A DNA stretch of 64,000 bases from Trichobilharzia regenti (GCA_944472135.2 OX235263.1:6493517-6557516), one strand, 5' to 3'; positions 32,123-43,599 are shown, numbered from the stretch's first letter. Program-made: numbers and translations. The notes: a model not told the origin generated them from the letters alone.

Positions 32123-32623
32123 CGAAGTCGTGTGATTCACGCAACTCACTCGTTTGTGGTACTAACTATTTTTTTTTACGTATAAATTTTTTTATATACA
32201 GTACCACCGAACACAAAAAATGTTTTTTCTCAACAGTTCATGTAACATACACAAAAAAATTAATTAGATGTATTTTTTTTCGATGTTCTGAACTTAGCAT
32301 TATTTTACTGTATAGTAAATGCACACAATTTTTTTTAACCAAAAAGGTCATTTCGTACATTTTCCTCGACATGGTTCTTAGCGTTCTTGTTTTCTTTTCC
32401 AGGTGCGACGGGCACTGGACGGGAAACAAACGAAGCACGGAATCCAACGAACAACACCAGGAAGCTATGTACAAACACCCCATTAGCATAGGCAGACAAA
32501 CCAGTAGGCATAAGACCAAGCCGCTCGGAAGATTTTTTTCACCCGAAAGGGAACCATCGAGTTTTTTTACTTCCGGCTGGTTCTGTCTTAGGGTCCTCAC
32601 GACCCCACTAGGGGGGAGTGAGC
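32123..32623 (+). other. Gypsy 3' noncoding region and polypurine tract
   Basis: About 500 bp follow the pol stop and precede the 3' LTR. The region is T-rich at first. The last bases, taggggggagtgagc (32609-32623), are the polypurine tract that primes plus-strand synthesis. Open frames on either strand show no domain. Confidence 0.75.
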
Positions 32624-32941
32624 TGTAGCGGTAAATAATTCCCCAAAATTATTGACCACAGCAATCACTCATTGGATGCTGACCACCACTGTTTAAGTCG
32701 ACTTGTTTAGCTGAAGGCTTCCGGTCAAGCATCCCCGCCATTTGGTACCCGTCGTGTCACGTGCACGATCACTAGCTAGCTAAGCGTTCGTCTATCGGCT
32801 GGTTTTGGTTCCTAAATACATTTCTTCGTTTGGACGACCAATTATTGGCTTTTGCTTTGTCTTTGGTACGCGAGAATAAATTAATTAGAAGTTGTTGAAC
32901 GAGATATCACGTCAAACCTTTAATATCTCTCAACCCCTAAA
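32624..32941 (+). repeat. Gypsy 3' LTR
   Basis: 318 bp, starting tgtagcggtaaat, the same length as the 5' LTR with few differences. It is followed by the target duplication atgt. Confidence 0.9.
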
Positions 32942-33064
32942 ATGTTCCCACAAGAGGTGGCTCTCGTGGCCCAAGTGGTCTAGTGGATAACGCTTTGGCG
33001 TTTGAAACTATGGGTACTGGGCTCGAGCCTCAGTGGGAACATCATCACTGACTCACTGAGAAAT

Positions 33065-33124
33065 GCAGTACATCCAGTTGACGAGTCCCAAATAGGACGA
33101 AATGCGCATCCTGGATTCCACTGC
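33065..33124 (+). ncRNA. Hammerhead ribozyme, SINE-A, probably inactive
   Basis: gcagtacatccag, TTGACGA, stem II, GAAATGCGCATC, ctggattccactgc. The C3 core base is T, as in the inverted partner at 29502-29562. Confidence 0.75.
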
Positions 33125-33261
33125 TAGCCACCAACCACCAATTGTATACTAATTAAATGCCCAGACATCGTCGAAGCATCTGCACAAGAAGCCGACATGT
33201 CAACCTGAGACCGAGCACTTCGGTCCAATCAATCGACGGGAAAATCAAAAATATAATTCAA

Positions 33262-33475
33262 GAATTAGAGAACCACTGAAAACCAGGGAGTACTGGACAG
33301 CTGCCGTTTCATCAGTCTAGTTTGGGAATCATCGGAAGTACGCACACACCACCAGGGTTCGAACCCAGGACCAAACTAGAATGAAACAGCTGGCTGTCCA
33401 ATACTCCCTGGTTGATTTTCAATGGTAGTTCTCTAACTGATATCAATCCGTGATCAACTCGTAAGAACATTAGAG
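33262..33475. mobile_element. SINE-B inverted pair (right part)
   Basis: A minus-strand hammerhead region (about 33270-33370) turns at gaacccagga into a plus-strand one (ccaaactagaatgaaacagc, about 33371-33475). The left continuation of the minus arm is 29430-29481, separated by the nested insertion. The stretch 33480-33680 downstream is a plus-strand RTE C-terminus (gagccaggtgaaaacttt) ending in (AAT)n. Confidence 0.75.
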
Positions 33476-34109
33476 AAGACGGATGTGATGAAGATAACCA
33501 CGTAGCGAGTTGGTCGTCAGTGAAACCTTGACTTGAAGGAGGTCACGTGAAGAGGAGATGAAAGCATGTGGACAGATTTGGAGCCAGGTGAAAACTTTAG
33601 CAGGGAACCAAACGCAAATGGAGACGCGCGGCTGAAGCCCTATGTTCCTCTAGGAAGTAAAGGAAATAATATAATAATAATATGGTTGTATAGGACATGT
33701 TAACTGAAAACAGATACCTTGAAAAGTGTATCACTTGAACACATGGTCAAGAAAGTAGAAAAGAACTATTCTCTCGTATCTTCAAAGGAGAAAATCGATT
33801 CAAGGAACGTTTAATATCGGTTGACTGCAGTTTATTTTTTTCCACACAGAGCAGGTTGTAATTCCTAAACTGAAGGATCAAGTACCTAGGCTAGCTAGCC
33901 ACCTCTAATTCTCTCTCTGTCAATCCAATTGCTCCTGTAGAATCAGGTATACTGGTCATTGTTTTGGGGTAGTAGACTTTTCGTCCTCAAGAACGCCCAT
34001 CAGTGTGGCTAAGTAAAAGTGTCACTAAAACCATCAACAGCTCAATGTTAGACCACCTTGTCCAAATAGCCTTTCTCTGTCATCTAGCCGGTATCAAAAA
34101 AAAAGATTA

Positions 34110-34220
34110 CCAAAGACCTTTAGACACCATCAAACACTCCAAATAGCAGAGACTATTACAATTCACCTGAATCAACCAGAGCTCTGTGTGCAAAAGAAGC
34201 AGGTCTAGCCATCATTGCTA
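34110..34220 (+). pseudogene. PLE C-terminal fragment
   Basis: LQIAETITIHLNQPELCVQKK matches the C-terminus of the PLE at 2807 (LCIAEALAIWIEKPELCTQKK). Nothing of the nuclease remains. Bases 33690-34100 are otherwise unassigned. Confidence 0.6.
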
Positions 34221-34399
34221 TCCTGACCTGTTGTCGAGCCCATAAATTCTGTGTGTGTTACTTCCCTTAATTTATCCGATATATTCAGTTGATTACCACA
34301 TTAATGCATATTATTTGTCTCTTACTGATACTTTTTAAATGTAATCAGTCGATACTACTGATTCAGTGAAATTTAAAAATCCATTACTTATTTAATTTC

Positions 34400-34665
34400 T
34401 ATGAGTTGATCACAGAATGATATCAGTTAGAAAACCATTGGAAACCAAGGAGTACTGAACAGTTTTGGGACTCATCGGCAGTAAGCACCCGCTGGGGTTC
34501 GAAATCGCCTTGTAACCGGAAGGTCCTGCGTGGTGGTTACGTATTGCTGATGATTCCCAAACTAAGCTGATGAAACAGCTTGTTGTCCAGTACTCCCTGA
34601 TTTTCCAGTGGTTCTCTGACTGATATCAGTCCGTGATCAACTCGTAAAAAACAAAACTAACCCCT
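34400..34665. mobile_element. Inverted SINE-B pair
   Basis: The minus arm starts tatgagttgatcacagaatg and the plus arm ends ccgtgatcaactcgta, so the outer ends are complementary. The turn is near 34515. Hammerhead-like cores lie in both arms; the plus-arm core reads CTGATGA with GAAA. Confidence 0.75.
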
Positions 34666-34715
34666 ACTGTCATGTAAATGTAGAAACTGACGACGAATTC
34701 ATCGAAAAGAATATT

Positions 34716-35388
34716 GCTTTCAGGTGTTGGTTTTCAGGCACCTGGTTTGATTGGTTACAGGATTTCATTATGCGCTGACATCGGTTAGAGAACCATTGAA
34801 AAACCACCAGGCAGGGAGTACTGGACAGCTAGTCGTTTCATCCTAGCTCCCGAGACTCTTCAATAGTACGCACCCACTGGTGGCGGGATTTGAACTCACC
34901 ACTTTCAGGTTACGAGGTGAATTCGTGCGTCGGTGGCACAGTGGTTAGGACACTCGCCGACCATGCACATGGTCAGAGGTTCGATCAGCTGACGACGCAC
35001 ACCTGATATCTATGGTCGGCCTGCAAAACTTGGGCTACCGATATCACATGCTGAAAATTCCATACTTGTACCAAAAATACAGTGTGGAATCAAGCTGTCA
35101 TAAAAAATAGAAAATTCAGCCACTAGGACCTAACCAAATGACCAGTGCATGAATTCCAACTTTTGTCAGCCACTTCACACGTGATATATCAAGACTAGCA
35201 CTAGCCAATGAATGTCACCGGTGGCGAGTATTTATTCTCAAACCCAACCTGTTGTAACCAGAAGTCCCTGGGTGTTCAAATCCCGCCCGTTTACCACTGA
35301 AGAGTTGCAGGCGCTAGGACGAAACAGCTCGGCTGTCCAGTACTTCCTGATGGTTTTCTGAAGGTTCTCTAACCGATGGCAGCACATG
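34716..35388. mobile_element. Inverted SINE-B pair with nested SINE-C2
   Basis: The minus arm starts at 34716, is interrupted by SINE-C2 at about 34925-35113, resumes to about 35257, and turns into a plus arm ending near 35388. aagaatatt occurs at 34707-34715 and 35389-35397, consistent with a target duplication for the whole pair. Confidence 0.7.
34925..35113 (+). mobile_element. SINE-C2 copy
   Basis: The head gtgcgtcggtggcacagtgg is followed by the C2 body (acctgatatctatggtcggc) and the tail gctgaaaattccatacttgt, then gtggaatcaagctgt. gaattc precedes it and aattc follows, a short probable target duplication. Confidence 0.9.
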
Positions 35389-35418
35389 AAGAATATTATT
35401 TGTGTATTAATCAGTATT

Positions 35419-36028
35419 TTCAAGTATTGGTTTGTAGGGATTTTGTGTTTGATTGCATGGAGGATTTAATCATGAGCTGACATCAGTTAGAGAACAAATG
35501 GAAAACCTTGGAGTACTTGACATCTGGCTGTTTCGTTCTAGTTTGGGACTCTTCAGTAGTACGCAACCACCGCTACGGTTCGAACCCAGGACCTTCTGAT
35601 TACAAGGCTAATGAGCTTGTAGACCATCAAGCCGCTGGGACCCGACCCGATTTAATGGCCAGCAAATGATATCTAACTTCTACCAGCCAATTCACGACAC
35701 AGCGCGACCATTTCGGAATGTCTTCTTCGATGAGTTACTGCCTCATCTTCAACCTCCTGTACCCTACTGGTCACGGCTTCCCTCTAGAACCCAGGTAACT
35801 ACCTGCCTGAAAAAGGCCAGTCGCTAGTGAGCCTCAGATTAATTTTCAAGTATTGATTTTGTAGGGATTCGGTTTGTAACCAGAAGGTCGTGGGTTCGAA
35901 TCCCTGTGGTGGGTGCGTACTGCTGAATAGTCCAAAACTAGGACGAAACAGCTGTCCAGTACTCCCAGTGCTGGTTTTCCAGTGGTTCTCTAACTGATGT
36001 CAGCTCATAATGAAATCCTCCATTCTAC
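35419..36028. mobile_element. Inverted SINE-B composite with 13-bp target duplication
   Basis: A minus arm of slightly more than one unit (motif gtagggatt at 35432 and 35861, period 429 bp) is joined to a shorter plus arm from about 35869. taatcagtatttt (35406-35418) and taatcagtatctt (36029-36041) flank the whole, a 12/13 match. It therefore inserted as one piece. Confidence 0.8.
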
Positions 36029-36041
36029 TAATCAGTATCTT

Positions 36042-36099
36042 TTATCATTGCTCTAAAATAATGTTGATGAAACTTTCATAGCTCTCAGTTGGAAGATTG

Positions 36100-36130
<31 letters not shown>

Positions 36131-36862
36131 GTGAGAGTTGAGACTAAAATCACATTTCACTACAGAATTTCAACGGTTAAATTTCAGATTTAAATAGCCA
36201 GAGGGACAATGATTAAGTTATGAGAAAGCGGACTGTCACACATACGTCTGCATATCGCTTCTATCACCATGGTGTCAACCAGCTGAACATATGACCATTA
36301 TCCTAGATAACTCTAACTACTAAATGACTGTCTTTTTAACACTATCAGATTAGATTTAACCGGTCAAGTTATCACATTTCAATTAAATTATTTAAAAAAA
36401 TAATAATAAATAAATTAGGACAGATGGTCAATTGTTAGTGAAATGATCTTAGAACTAATAGTGTTCCGTTTTGCTTTACAATAATTTACAATAGGCTTGA
36501 TACTGTCTGTAATGTTAACCATCTTGTAAATATGGTTGCCAGGCGGTTAGTAACCGGTGTTATCAAATGAATAAGGTTAGTTATCCACCCTTCAGGTTAA
36601 TCAAAACATTAAATGGTGACAGTCTGTTTCATTTTGGTGTGATGTTTACTGTCTGAAATCAGTTTTAGACAAGAAAGTTCATTCTTGTAAGTGATTATGT
36701 ACCATATACTGTATGAATAAATCATGATTAATTCTTGTTGTACCTTTTGATGGTGACTGTCTGACTGTCTACCTGGTTTTAACACAGAACTTTGTACAGA
36801 AGTGCAACAGTTCAAGCCGCCTAACTCCCTTCTCGTAGCACACAAAGCAAAAGAAGAGATTT
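36042..36862. other. AT-rich stretch ending in an RTE 3' UTR fragment
   Basis: (AAT)n lies at about 36103-36130. From about 36750 to 36862 a minus-strand RTE 3' UTR fragment is visible (gaactttgtacagaagtgca and gcacacaaagca). The remainder is unassigned. Confidence 0.5.
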
Positions 36863-38150
36863 GAACAAAGCAAGAACTACAGTTTTAGCAGAATAAACTG
36901 GTACCATCTTTTATTTCGTTGCCTTCTCGTCAGCTCAGCTGCTTACAGGGCAAAGACATTCATTATTAAATATATCGACAAAAACAGTTTTAATATACTT
37001 GCACAGAGTTTGTTTTAAACAAAAATTAATCGATCCATATACGCATACACTAATAATATATACATATATAAATATGCAATATTAAACACTATTCCGAACA
37101 ATAATAATAATCATACACAATGGAAAATTTTCAGCATTACGCATTCAGATGAAAGAGAGATGAAACATAACCAGTTACCAAGCAAGACAAAGAAAGACTG
37201 ATGACCGCTTTTTTCTGAACGCATAAATCAAGTTTCAGGCGCTTGATGGAAATGGCTTCAGCAAACTTGAGGAGAATTGAACTCTTTTGCCTATTGATAA
37301 TTTTGAACGACTTTTCGACGTCCATCTTATGACTTGTGTAAATGAGATGCCTGTCGATGGCACTGTTTAAAGCATTTGTTTCCTTTAAACATACGCTTTT
37401 TGGTACATATTCAGAAAATCATAGACATGCCCTTCTTTCTCTTCTTTCAATGTAACTGCTCCCACAGATACATGTAAATTTGTATACACATTTGGAGTTA
37501 ACATGAGAAGGATATCTATCCACTTTTGATTGCCCCAAAGACAGGAACGAGCTAAGCTGCACGATAGGCTATGGCTAGTGATGTACTCAGCCTTCTGTTG
37601 ATCATCACTGCAATGTTTTATCCTCTATAATCAAGCTGAATGTAGATTGGTTTTTTACCTACCCACTGTGATTTGTTTTACATTTGTGACTTTAGATCGT
37701 CCATACTTGTTGATGAACCTTTGAGGGTACCTATTGCTCTTCAACATCTTTTCAGGAAACTCAAATTCTTCCTCTAATTTCTCTATAGAGTATATTCTCC
37801 TCGCTCTATAGTACAGAGTCTTGAGCAGTCCGCGTTTAAAGCTAGCCATTTGGACAAAAGCTATTAAAATGTAAGTATTGTCCTTTCCATGTAGGCTTTC
37901 GATAAATTGACTTTTGAAGACTACCATCTTCTAGGCGTTGTATGGCAATGTCGAGGAAGTGGAACTTTCCATCACTTTCATGTTCCATAGTAAACTCAAT
38001 GTTGGTGTGTGTATCATTGAATAATCTGAGTAAGTGTGAAGCAGGACTTTCATTGTTGCACACTATAAATCTGTCATCAACATATCGACAGTAGGAGGTT
38101 TTTTAGTCGATTGCATGCTTCAACTTTGTTCTTTCAAGGTTGGACATGAA
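36863..38150 (-). pseudogene. PLE: RT end and GIY-YIG endonuclease
   Basis: Minus strand. A YVDD RT catalytic motif (SYCRYVDDRFIVCNNE, about 38100-38050) leads into FTMEHESDGKFHFLDIAIQR and SIYRKPTWKGQ (38063-37842), then NRYPQRFINKYGRSK (about 37750-37690), the nuclease region, and EKSFKIINRQKSSILLKFAE (37325-37137). Frameshifts interrupt it. It is nearly the same as the plus-strand copy at 53905-54985. The distal end carries the hammerhead-like motif at 36887-36943. Confidence 0.85.
36887..36943 (-). ncRNA. Hammerhead-like motif in PLE terminal sequence
   Basis: Minus strand: agcag, an extra ctgag, CTGACGA, gaaggcaac, GAAA, taaa...tttat, ctgct. The arrangement is the same as at 21135-21190, with a short duplication before the core. 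Stem II is weak. Confidence 0.45.
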
Positions 38151-38159
38151 TACATCTGC

Positions 38160-39140
38160 TAAAAAGAAATGCAATTTCACTAGACATGATAAATCACAAA
38201 GAGCGAGTGCATCTGTGCCACCCTTCACCGAGGACGATTTTGAGCCACATCATCAGTTGCCTTCAGCCTTCATTGGTTCTTACCGTCCTGAGGACCCCAA
38301 CTAGGCAGTCAGTCAGTCTACACCTCCCTACATGACTAAAATTAACTACCGAAGAATTCCGGTTTGACTACCATTAGTTCTTCTCCAACTTTATCGGTCC
38401 GATGTCAGATAACATTGCCCATAGAGAAAGGCAATGGCTAGGGACACGTATCACACATGTTCTAGCCATCTCAATTGATGTAGCTACATAATATTATCGA
38501 CTGATCCCCTCCTTGCCCAACACTGTGATCCTAACCTCAGTATTACTCACTCTATTATACCACCAGCTAACACAGGATATAGAATGTAGACACCTATGGT
38601 GAAAGACAGCTAGCCTCCTCATGCCTCACACTTTCAATGACCATGTCTCACAGCCAACCTTAAAGTAGGACAAAGTGAGCTGGTGCGCAGTATGCACGCC
38701 TTTTTGATCGATAACCGGAAATCACACCTGTGTCAGAAATGGCGTAAATTGGCAAATGCAACACGGACTCTGTGTATCCATGCTTGGACTTCGTCAGCAA
38801 TCAAGTCGTTGGGGTTGTCGTGAATTCCAGAATAAATGAAACGGCCAACATACTCTTCACCACTTCCCTCCTTTCCTTCAAGCTAGGAGTCGATGTAGCG
38901 CAGTTCTGTAACATTATCTGACATTTTACAGGAGTGAATCGCATTCCAAACATTTGAGAATTGCTTTCTGATCCACACTTTAGCTTTTATCCTCATCTTC
39001 ACTAAATACGACTATATCATCCGCATATTCTAAGTCAACAAGTCCATATCCTATGGTCACAAGTCTGGTGTTAGGTAAACTTGTAAGATTGTTGAAGGCT
39101 ATCGGCAGAAATACCTGGATGGACCTAGGTACCGGGCTAG
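38160..39140 (-). pseudogene. RTE-like LINE remnant
   Basis: Minus strand, same family as 8785-9985. DNA matches include the 3' coding part (gacggtaaaaaccaat-like at 38275) up to the palm region near 39050, where the catalytic segment reads like YADDIV with changes. Highly frameshifted. Confidence 0.7.
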
Positions 39141-39654
39141 TTAGCACCTAAGAGGTGGGGACCAATCCCTCCTCTAAGACTTGATCCCACATCATCCAGT
39201 GCTGCAGTTAGAAACCTGACTACTGAGCTGTTTGGAGTCACCACTTACCTTCTCTGGGGCTGTAGTAGATGCAATGTCTAGTCACTATGTGGCAACCAAT
39301 ATCCCTAGTCGAATAAATGCCTGATGTTCTCACAGACTGAGTTCGATCAGTCAAGTTTGCAATATGATCTTCCAACTGTGTGACTCACCAGTGTACTCGC
39401 AGTGTACTCTAAACTGATGGCAGGTGTTAGAGGGGGAACATCGTTGGCAGATACAGTTTGCTGATAAGTGCCAACAAGCACGACACCTCGGTCCAGTCAG
39501 GGATTCCTGTCTATTGCCTCCAATCATCTAACATCATAACAAAGTATAGCGTGACTGTGGGTTATTTAGTTTGGTGATCACATTGCAAAAAACACTGACT
39601 CGTAGAATCTAGTCAGCATCAACACCCCCAGCACAAAACCAAAGTGTTAAAAGG
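39141..39654. other. Unassigned stretch
   Basis: A tRNA-like minus-strand B-box is possible near 39175-39200. No family or coding sequence was recognised with confidence. Confidence 0.4.
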
Positions 39655-40490
39655 GATTTAGCCTCGCCTAGTGTTTACTAGCTGGCGAGTTTTTTGTAGC
39701 CAATTCTAAGACAGGGGAAAAAGAGTGGGTTGAGCGTGGGACTAACGACCCTACCCCGGAAAATCAATTAAACTGCTAGAGAAACCCCAGCGCACTATAA
39801 AACAATATTTAAAAAATATGAAAGACAAACTTATTTTTTTTGGAATGGCGGAGAGAGAGAGAGACAAAATGACGTGGGATAATCAAAGTCCTTGGGAAGC
39901 CAATCAGTCATTCAGTCAGCTGATGTGTTTTCTGTCAATGAAAGCAAAAATAAAGAATGCGGACACGGACGGAGTATTCGTACAATCTATGGGAAGCTGG
40001 GAAGGCTGCCAAAGTCGCCAAAGAAATGATAAGATATAGCACAGAAGTGCTGGAAATCTGCAAGAGTAGTTGAAATCGATATGGACTATCGAAATTTTTA
40101 ACGACAGAGAGAGAGAGAGTCAATAATCTACTCCGGTGACCCAGACGAAAATCACGAGCATACTGAGGCAGTGAGTGACTATCATGATGTCACTAACATC
40201 AGTCAAAGCTCCTATGTACTGGGAACCTCATTATCCTCTTGGAAAAATAATGACGGCATGATTCAACTCAAAAGGAAGTAGGAGGGAGGTTACAATTATC
40301 CAACGCTACAAACAACTCGGAACATGAGAAGTGAGAATGGTGAACAATCCTGAAGTGAAGTGCAGATTGTAAGATAAGGATAGAAAGTCAACTGTTATGC
40401 AGCTGAATCAGCTGAAATGACCACAGAGCGTATCATGCACACACACACACCTAACCTCACTGAACAACATTATGTGATAAAGGATTAGGT
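39655..40490 (+). pseudogene. RTE 5' region and APE-type endonuclease remnant
   Basis: After a 5' leader shared with 25375-25690, the reading (with frameshifts) gives WEAGKAAKVAKEMIRYSTEVL (about 39990-40055) and IYSGDPDENHEHTEAV (about 40120-40170), then ALMYWEPHYPLGKIMTASF-like sequence. These are the start and middle of the RTE endonuclease that nicks target DNA. RT is absent here. Confidence 0.7.
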
Positions 40491-40747
40491 TAGAAAAGAG
40501 CTAGAGGGGTGCAATTTTTTTTAAAAAAACACGCCATCAATCCATGAATTCACTGTGTCATTTGGTTTGGGCCACCTAAGGAGTTGCAGACTTTCTCTTT
40601 TTGGATTACTCGAGACTCTAAGAACCGATGAATGGTTTCAGACTGTTGCTGATTTGATTTAAATCTTGCATATCCACAAGATTTTCGATTACTCTGTGCG
40701 TGATTAATTCCATCTCCTTTACATTTCTGTTTATTATAGTTCATCTG

Positions 40748-40979
40748 GTGCGTCGGTGGCACAGCGGGTTGGGACGCTCACCGACCATCCACATGGTCCG
40801 GGTTTTGATCCCCGGCCACCGACGCACTCTCTTACCTCGCTGAGCCAGAAATAATCCTGGTGAAGAGGAAAGGCTGGGCATGAGGCAACTCCATCCTGTA
40901 AAAATAAACACTGCTACAGAAACTTCAAGCCACTAGCTTGAAGCCCCCTTTGTTCCACTGGGAACAAGAAGGAAAAAAA
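40748..40979 (+). mobile_element. SINE-C1 copy with 12-bp target duplication
   Basis: tRNA-like head at 40748-40827, C1 body (cttacctcgctgagccag) and RTE-like tail (tgttccactgggaac). It is flanked by atagttcatctg (40736-40747) and atagttcgtctg (40980-40991). RTE 3' UTR-like DNA follows to about 41115. Confidence 0.9.
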
Positions 40980-41115
40980 ATAGTTCGTCTGGATTTTTAT
41001 TTTCGCTCCACCTTTGTGTAGTCAGTATAATGAAGTATGGCAGCCTGAAGTACTTCAGTATTGTACAAAGTTCTACATTGAATGAAAACTCAAAAAAACC
41101 GCACTAATTCACCAA

Positions 41116-41690
41116 ATCACCTATGGGGCATATAAAACCCATTAAGTTTCAAGTGGACTAGGTAGCACAAATTTTTGTGTTAATTATCATCTATCAGTTG
41201 ACTGGTTGGGTTAAATCCCACCAAGACAAGGAGGTTGATAAAAGACAGACCCACTTGATAGAGAGGAAAACTTCAATTAACACTTAAAATTAAACAACTA
41301 AATCACTTGTCAAATTTTTTAAAAGACCTTTTCATACACATACTTAGTGTTATTATCCAAAAGTACATAACAGAAGTTATGAAGAACATCTAACCCTCAT
41401 AATCTGCCACTTAAAATCAAAGTTCTCCTAGAAGTTGATTTATTCTAGCCTGATAATCTTCAGATATTATGATCCCATAAGTACTTGTCATACATATTTA
41501 TATAAAGGGTAATAAAGTGTAATCATTTTATGTTATTCCTTTACGTTCCCAGTGGCACATAGGGTGTCTTCTTTCTGGCGATGCATGGCTGTAAAGGGAA
41601 TGCCGACAAAAATACATTCCACTGATCAAGACACTCTACTCGAATTCATGCAGCCAAGTGAGGGCTTACGGCGAATTGTCATCTGAAGTG
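41116..41690. other. AT-rich stretch, no assigned feature
   Basis: No coding or repeat signature was recognised, apart from a possible RTE tail motif near 41535 (cctttacgttcccagtggc). Confidence 0.5.
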
Positions 41691-42350
41691 GTGACGACTA
41701 GTGGTGTCCGTTAGCGAAGGAAGCTCACTATTCCCGTTTCTATTCATTTTCATTATAGATGTACTGATGGACTTAACCCTAACTCACTTCAGAGATTCAG
41801 GGATCAACTTGCTACCAGGGAATAATTTCGTTGACTTAGAATATGCAGACGATATAGTCCTGCTTCTAGGCGAGGACGCTGACAAAATACAACAGTCTTC
41901 TGAACACCTTGAGCTGCAATCTACGAATGTTTGGCATGCGATTCACTCCCGCCAAATGTAAGATGATGTTACAGGACGGGACTGGACTACACTGACTCCT
42001 AGTTTAGAAATAGGGAGTAAAGTGGTAGAGCACGCTGACCGCTTCACTTATTTGGGAAGTACCATCAGCCAACGCCAACGGATTGATCTCTAACGAAATC
42101 TCAGTACGGATACAGAGGGCTAGTTTCGCATATGCCAGTTTATGCCGTCTCTGGCTTAGTGGACGTGATATCCGGCTGGCTATCGACCAAAGGGTGGGTG
42201 TACTGCTCATCAGTCCGCTCCGTCCTCCTTCATGACTAGCTGTGAGCTAGACCTGGCCATTGAGAGTGGAAGACATGAAAAGAGTATCTATCTTCGATCA
42301 TAGGTGCCTGCGTCCTATTTCCCGCGTGATGTCTGATGTGGTACTGAAGA
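41691..42350 (+). pseudogene. RTE-like LINE remnant with YADD
   Basis: An open stretch (41701-41961) gives VSEGSSLFPFLFIFIIDVLM (motif B to C region) and LEYADDIVLLLGEDADK. FTYLGSTISQR follows in another frame, then ELDLAIESGRHEKSIYLRS-like sequence. The G of motif B is changed and frameshifts follow. Same family as 8785-9985. Confidence 0.8.
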
Positions 42351-42410
42351 GTCCTAAAGGGGGAGGACGAAACAGCTGTCCAGTTCATAATAAAATCCCT
42401 GCCAACTAGT
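42334..42410 (+). mobile_element. SINE-B hammerhead fragment
   Basis: gtactgaagagtcctaaagg then gaggacgaaacagctgtcc. The core, stem II and palindromic stem III are recognisable, but the head is missing. Confidence 0.55.
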
Positions 42411-42439
42411 ACTTGGGAATCACGCCTATTCATCAACAA

Positions 42440-42680
42440 ATTGCTTCATATACCTGCAGAATGCAGGTACATCCAGTAGCTGACAAGCCCCAAATAGGAC
42501 GAAATGCACGTTATCCCGGGGTTCCACTGTTAGTTACCATCCACCAGTTAACTTCTAATTGCATGCACAGATATCGTCGAAGCATCTGTACAAAAAGTCG
42601 ACAGACATGTCAACCTGAGATCGAGCACTTCAGTCCAATCAATCAATGAACGGGAAAATCTAAAATTCAATTCAATATGT
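42440..42680 (+). mobile_element. SINE-A copy
   Basis: Hammerhead region at 42463-42530 followed by ccatccaccagttaac and the module cagatatcgtcgaagcatct to aattcaattcaa. The core reads CTGACAAG, with conserved G8 changed to A, so the ribozyme is expected to be dead. Confidence 0.75.
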
Positions 42681-42689
42681 TTAGTATGC

Positions 42690-43488
42690 TTAAACACACA
42701 CACACAACACAATTAGATCAAATGATAAACAGCATCAAAAACAATTCATCATGTAAATTTGTTTCAAATGTTTTTGTGTGGGTTAACCGACTGACTATTT
42801 GACTGTCATGTTAATTGCCTGAGTAGGTAACTACAGATTGCCTTAAGGGGTCTTGTTTACATCAACAAATATTTGTGTATACATGTGTGTGTGTGACTGT
42901 GTAACTGCGTGAGTGACGGAGTAAGTGAGTCTGTGTGTGTGTGTGCATGTGTTCATGTCCACCCGCTTCTATAAACATACATATCAATTATTCAAGTCAT
43001 AGATATTAATATTTTTATGCATTATCAGTTTCACATAAATCAATAATTGTACACTATACACCTCAACCCTCACTCCTTTTTCGAACCCCCTGAGGGTATT
43101 TAAGAATTCACTAGCAATATTATTATTATTATTATTATAAGGGTTGATTTATATGTACAATATCAATGTCATTACATATAATGACAATTTATATATAGAA
43201 ACAATTAAGAAGAGGGAAGGAAGTGTGACATATATATTAAGCGGGTGATCAATATCCTGACAGGCTTTGTCATCCTTGTCCTTGCTGTTATCCTCGTTGT
43301 GTTATTGAATTTCTACTTGATAGATAATGAATGATACGAATAAGTGGTTAAACTGTTTTCCAATTAACGTTTTTCTTTGTTTATCGTGATAAGCGTGAAC
43401 AGGGAATATGGGACAAAAACTGTTCATTTGTGTAGGGTTTGAAAGAAACCTTCACCCAACATGAATGAATCTGAAAGAAACAACCTCC
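42690..43488. other. AT-rich stretch with (GT)n and (ATT)n
   Basis: (GT)n-rich DNA lies at 42880-42960 and (ATT)n near 43120-43137. No gene was recognised. Confidence 0.6.
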
Positions 43489-43595
43489 TTTATCTACCTA
43501 TCTACCTACCTACCTACCTAACTAACTACCTACCTACCTAACTACCTACCTACCTACCTACCTACCTACCCACCTACCTACCTACCCACCTACCT
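43489..43595. repeat. (CTAC)n microsatellite
   Basis: About 105 bp of ctac/cctac tetranucleotide repeats with a few substitutions. Confidence 0.9.
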
Positions 43596-43599
43596 GGAA

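Larger units (their letters stand above)
29585..32941 (+). mobile_element. Gypsy-type LTR retrotransposon, internally deleted
   Basis: Two 318-bp LTRs, a PBS-like motif, gag, protease, RT and a polypurine tract are present, bounded by atgt on both sides (29581-29584 and 32942-32945), a 4-bp duplication. RNase H and integrase are missing and total length is only 3357 bp. The near-identical LTRs suggest a recent insertion. It could only move using enzymes from another copy. Confidence 0.9.
29482..33261 (-). mobile_element. Composite inverted SINE-A pair hosting the Gypsy element
   Basis: The left arm (29482-29584) is a minus-strand hammerhead; the right arm (32946-33261) is a plus-strand head, hammerhead and module ending caattgtatactaatt...aattcaa. 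gaattagagaacc flanks both ends (29469-29481 and 33262-33274), an exact 13-bp duplication lying inside a SINE-B. Without the Gypsy insertion the composite is about 419 bp, close to the 389-bp composite at 11080. Confidence 0.85.

Noticed and set aside
32238..32628. Open frames on both strands in the Gypsy 3' region as an env-like gene
   Set aside because: No signal peptide, glycosylation pattern or transmembrane arrangement was convincing; the T-rich composition explains them.
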